Shown one piece after another: positions 60,768 to 64,000 of a stretch of 64,000 bases of DNA. The stretch is from Lineus longissimus. Lineage: Eukaryota > Nemertea > Pilidiophora > Heteronemertea > Lineidae. Below the pieces are notes generated by a model, which saw nothing but the letters and a program-made list of their open reading frames with translations, had not been told where the DNA came from and did not search any database. The DNA is taken from contig NC_088310.1 of assembly GCF_910592395.1 (NCBI RefSeq), forward strand, positions 7,325,501 to 7,389,500. The letters are read 5' to 3'. The translations under genes were made by a program, and so were the position numbers. How positions within the stretch are numbered: position 1 is the first letter of the stretch; each line of letters begins with the position of its first letter.

Positions 60768-60977
60768 TTTTTCACACAAGTTCTTTTCTCACGAGAACCT
60801 AAATTTGAAGTAAAATATCCCCATCTATTGTTTTTCTTTACTAAACGCCCCGCCTCAAAGCAAACACGGACACATCGCCGCACCGTGACTGAACCCCAGC
60901 AAGATTATGTGAACGGTTATCGCCAACCGGTGCTAACCACCGACAGTTCCACCGCTGAGCTGTTTTCATTTATTTAA
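60768..60977 (+). CDS. Possible exon in a GC-rich patch
   Basis: A 69-codon plus-strand frame with no ATG near its start, so it does not appear as a normal open frame. Its second half, about 60840-60977, is clearly more GC-rich than the flanks. It encodes a polar, basic peptide including KQTRTHRRTVTEPQQDYVNG and then TAELFSFI before TAA. A pyrimidine run (TTGTTTTTCTTTACTAAACG) precedes the GC-rich half and could serve an acceptor at CTCAAAG. No family is recognised. Confidence 0.18.
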   Translation, partial: FFTQVLFSREPKFEVKYPHLLFFFTKRPASKQTRTHRRTVTEPQQDYVNGYRQPVLTTDSSTAELFSFI

Positions 60978-61354
60978 ACAATCCCTTTAGGCAGCGTTGA
61001 GCCTTTCTCATCGATAATTACCAAAAGAAGCACTGAAAATCGATGAAAACTTGATTCTTTGGCATTACGTTACCGCTGTAATTCTGTTATTCTTGCTGGA
61101 AAAATAATCATGGCCGTTACGTCTTGTTACGGGTTTGAAGTCGGCGGATTTCGCTGCCAGCTATTTCCCAGCGAAACACGGAACACAATTAGCTTCTTTC
61201 ATTAAGGATGACCAGTGCCGCAACGGATAACAAATTTTTCTCAAAGAAGATTCTTAACTGACAGTGAATGCTTGATGAAAGCTAATACGCAGAGTGAAAA
61301 ATTATGCAGATTTATTCTCAAGGGAGTTGTGCATTGATTGAAGCACAGATTTAC

Positions 61355-61541
61355 CCAGGGTAATGGCCGCAATCTGCTTGATCTGGCGACCAGTGAAAAA
61401 GATTCCATTGCCGTCCGCTTAAAAAACTTGTCTGAGTCGTGAGATGAAAGACTGGGCAAGATAGCCATGGCTAAACAAGCGATGCTTAGCAAGGCGATGA
61501 GGTTAATCAAACGTAGAGTGATTGGAGAGACAACTGCTGCG
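61355..61541 (-). CDS. Candidate exon with signal-peptide-like hydrophobic segment
   Basis: This 187-bp minus-strand stretch is bounded by a strong acceptor (CCCCTTTTACTGTCCAG) and a fair donor (TGG|GTAAAT). It holds exactly 62 open codons after one split base and leaves phase 0. It encodes LINLIALLSIACLAMA, which resembles a signal peptide or membrane segment, then an acidic patch and DKFFKR with a dibasic pair, then a Ser/Arg-rich end. An internal ATG in good context (GCCATGG) would start at MAILPS. It could belong to a separate secreted-peptide gene. It could also be an upstream exon of the BAD-like gene, since its phase 0 exit fits the CAG at 57396. No family is recognised, and the frame could be chance. 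Confidence 0.3.
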
Positions 61542-62225
61542 CTGGACAGTAAAAGGGGCTGGATATTTTTAGTTTGTCATTCATCTCTTGAAGCCTGAAG
61601 ATATTCCGACAAAATCCAAAAAAATCTTTTTAGAAATGATAGCTTCAAAGCTGTAAACATTGCTTTAACTTTTAAAAAGCCTTCCACATCCGAGTACAAA
61701 TCCTAGCTTTCTTTCAGAAAACCTTCCCCATCCAGGTCCAAATTCAAGCTTGATGCAGTTTTTCGGTTGGTTTGTTGCTGTTGATTGCTCACTCATTCTC
61801 CCAGATTCCTTTCTTTGACATGTTGCTTGATAGATCACTTTCACCTCTCCGCGGTAATCCCAGCAATACTGACGGTCAGTGACCTGTCCGCACTAAGGAC
61901 CGTGGTCAGTAATTATTCATAGAAAGGCAGCCAGGTGTCAAAAGGTCTTGCATAGATAAAAGTGACCATTTCCTGAAGCCAAGTCTGTACCTGATGTCTC
62001 CCGATGTAAAGTTAATGAATCCCTTTGTCATCAATCTCTGTGGTATCGAAAAAATACTTCAATGATGGGTCCATATCAGTTGTAAGGGCGAGAGAAATTA
62101 CCGACTTTTTCTTGTTTTGTAGGATGATGTCAGTACTGAGAGGATATAGGCAAAGAATCCATCATAACAAAGTGACTGAAAAATTTCGATCAAAAATATA
62201 TCGGGTGAAAAGGTTTTATAAAGTA

Positions 62226-62300
62226 ACAAGAGGCCCAAGGGCCTGGCGCTCAGCTGAGTTAATATCATTAATATCTTCCCGGTGTTTAGTTCATTATGCA
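62226..62300 (+). mobile_element. Left end of a mollusc-type dispersed element
   Basis: AACAAGAGGCCCAAGGGCCT with a GC palindrome, followed by GCGCTCAGCTGAGTTA. I recognise the general form (AACAAGAGGCCCATGGGCC with a CTCACCTGAG follow-on) from molluscan genomes. Whether it continues to the matching right end at 63.9 kb is not established. Confidence 0.55.
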
Positions 62301-62764
62301 TGAAAATGGCATGCTCCATGGTATTTGATATCCTTTTGCGTTCACTACGGTACCAATGTTTTTGGTTGACATAATTATGCCACTGTTCGTTCCTCAATCC
62401 TGACCATAATTCGGGTGAAATCATCGTATGAAAATATTTACCGAAACATGAAGTTTATGCCATGAATGAGGATACTCATTGTCATAGCCTCGTTTACAAG
62501 TACGAAGTATTTCCCGCGAATATTCAAAACTGCTTGGCTCCTTGCCTGTTTGCCAGTTAAATAACATGTGACTATACACAAAATAGAAAACTTTGATGGA
62601 AATTGTAAATCTTTTTTTTATCTATCAGGGGAAACAAGCTGATGATGATCAAATAAATCATTCATGAGAAATCGTTTTGTTGCTGAAGCTTGCATGACGA
62701 AGTTAATGCTAAACCTTTTCGTGTGCTCTACTGCGCCACCGTAGTTTTCTATTTAGACCAGCGA

Positions 62765-62800
62765 TGACGTCATTTCTGGTGATTCCCTACGTTGTCCAAT
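62765..62800. promoter_or_regulatory. CRE palindrome with CCAAT box
   Basis: TGACGTCA at 62765-62772 and CCAAT at 62796-62800, in a local CpG-containing patch. Motif matches only. Confidence 0.3.
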
Positions 62801-63263
62801 GAGCGCTTTTTAAAATGTGCCATTTGGTATTGTACAGTATGCAATGTATTTTTTCAGCGCTGCCAGTTGCCGAACAGAATGCCGTAGCTCCCTCAATTTG
62901 CAATAAATTTTTATGGGAGTGACATTATTGTATTGCTTAGAATGTCTACTTTTTACTCATGAAGGAATCGTAGAACTAAAACTTAATAGGCGAACAGAAT
63001 CATGCCGATTCACTGCACATACTGTGGGAATTCTCCACTTCAAAATACATCGGCGATATCATCACGAACAGAGCATGCACTTCCGATATCGTTTTCACAG
63101 AAATGTGGCCAAATTTTCAAGAACTAATTTCTGAAAGTAGTCCCTAAAGACCTTATCACTACCACTGAAACGAACTGGTGATAATATCGCCTACCAGACT
63201 ACTTTTTAAGCAGAAAATTGGGTACTTGATCGAGTGTCATTGAGCTCCAAGCGTAAACAACAT

Positions 63264-63274
63264 GCCGCCATTTT
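63264..63274 (-). promoter_or_regulatory. YY1-like motif
   Basis: GCCGCCATTTT on plus (AAAATGGCGGC on minus), a full match to the YY1 core, often found at transcription starts. The region around it is richer in CpG than most of the window. Confidence 0.3.
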
Positions 63275-63505
63275 CTCTCCGCTTCGGTATTTCGTACGCC
63301 GCTTATAATGCACCTTCTCAATTAAAACCAACATAGTAAGGCCTTACATCGTTGATTGAATAGGAACACCACACAAAACACAATAAAGTGGGGGTACAAT
63401 CGATTACGAAGCTGAAGTGAACAGTGATTTATTCCTGGAGCTGCTGCTTTTGTTGTGTAGCTGCCATGTTTTGAGAACTGGCAAATAGGAGACTTCATTG
63501 ATGGC

Positions 63506-63524
63506 TGACGTCATCGGGCGGGAA
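63506..63524. promoter_or_regulatory. CRE palindrome next to E2F-like site
   Basis: TGACGTCA at 63506-63513, then GGGCGGGAA at 63516-63524. Second CRE within 750 bp. No adjacent gene start is identified. Confidence 0.3.
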
Positions 63525-63699
63525 TTTGAATCGGCAGAAATAATTAAAAGGCAGGTAGCGCCCTCTCCTGTTAAAATTTTGAACTTTTTCTCAATAAAAT
63601 AGATTTTCAAGAATTTTATCTTAATATTAGAGCATATTTCGACTAATTCTGCTGCTCCTTGGCCGATATAGGCCAGTTTCCTTCATGCACTCTCGCTCG

Positions 63700-63822
63700 C
63701 AGGAAGTAGGTCGAATGGCGACAAATTTTGTTTTGAAAGTAGAGTTTGACCAGAAGTATCCAGAAATGCAAAATTGAAGTCTCTAGGTCTTACGGTTACA
63801 AAATGTGCACCATGGGTTTAAC

Positions 63823-63856
<34 letters not shown>

Positions 63857-63945
63857 ATGGATGGATGGATGGACAGACGGACGCCACTGAACAACTTATT
63901 TGACAAGCTCGGCTGACTTAGTCAGCTGAGCTAAAAAGCAAACAA
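63700..63945 (+). mobile_element. Right end of a mollusc-type dispersed element
   Basis: It holds TCTAGGTCTTACGGTTACAA, related to the 32.8-35.4 kb family, and then a GGAT/GGAC microsatellite (63825-63880). Next come GACGCCACTGAACAACTTAT and a hairpin GCTGACTTAGTCAGC, ending TGAGCTAAAAA. The final CTCAGCTGA-type word is the inverse of the left end at 62.2 kb. Confidence 0.6.
63825..63880 (+). repeat. GGAT/GGAC microsatellite
   Basis: Consecutive GGAT units with GGAC at both edges, inside the right end of the dispersed element. Confidence 0.95.
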
Positions 63946-64000
63946 GAAACTTCACCAATCCGGACATTTCCTTTTTATGTAGATTTTGATTTGTGAACAA

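Noticed and set aside
61241-61354. Extension of the 61.4-kb frame past the donor
   Set aside because: Composition turns AT-rich exactly at GTAAAT, as expected for intron sequence.
63880-63945. Helitron 3' end
   Set aside because: A hairpin and a CTAA word are present, but the spacing and the following base do not fit the CTRR-T rule, and the 5' end lacks TC.

Overview
The window looks like lophotrochozoan, most likely molluscan, nuclear DNA. It is AT-rich, has no long open frames and no operon-like gene packing, and is full of minisatellites, short inverted-repeat elements and diverged dispersed repeats. The taxon call rests on two repeat ends I associate with bivalve and gastropod genomes: an AACAAGAGGCCCA-type left end near 62.2 kb and a GAGCTAAAAA right end after a GGAT microsatellite near 63.9 kb. 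It also rests on a dispersed family around 32.8-35.4 kb. This is recall, not a database match.

The main result is a spliced gene on the minus strand whose coding frame appears in no long open frame. Exon 2 (56071-56291) encodes a BH3 domain, FARELRRISDEFHLSY, preceded by two RxRxxS kinase motifs. Their spacing closely follows the three regulatory serines of vertebrate BAD. Exon 3 (21474-21698) joins in phase and encodes a Trp-containing amphipathic segment, an Arg/Ser-rich tail and a stop. A short first exon (57363-57405) joins in phase at the other end. The predicted protein has 162 residues, close to human BAD (168). Intron 2 is about 34.4 kb and contains most of the repeats in the window.

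Layout in plus coordinates. From 1 to 20 kb the sequence is intergenic, with a Tigger/pogo-like MITE (1.25 kb), minisatellites (2.9-4.0, 5.8, 6.5, 10.7 and 19.6 kb) and a 454-bp inverted-repeat element (11.5 kb). At 20.1-20.5 kb there is a tRNA-derived SINE, then BAD exon 3 at 21.5-21.7 kb. Within intron 2 are tandem repeats at 24.5 and 25.4 kb and a 1,075-bp-period tandem array at 28.1-31.0 kb. A repeat cluster occupies 31.3-35.4 kb, with a 33-bp minisatellite at 53.7 kb. BAD exons 2 and 1 lie at 56-57.4 kb, followed by an 81-bp-arm foldback about 0.4 kb upstream of exon 1. A possible signal-peptide-like exon lies at 61.4 kb, and a promoter-like stretch with two CRE palindromes at 62.7-63.5 kb.

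Four other exon-like open frames (24.0, 32.4, 42.5 and 60.8 kb) have unknown products and low confidence. No rRNA, intact tRNA, CRISPR, prokaryotic or viral gene was seen.
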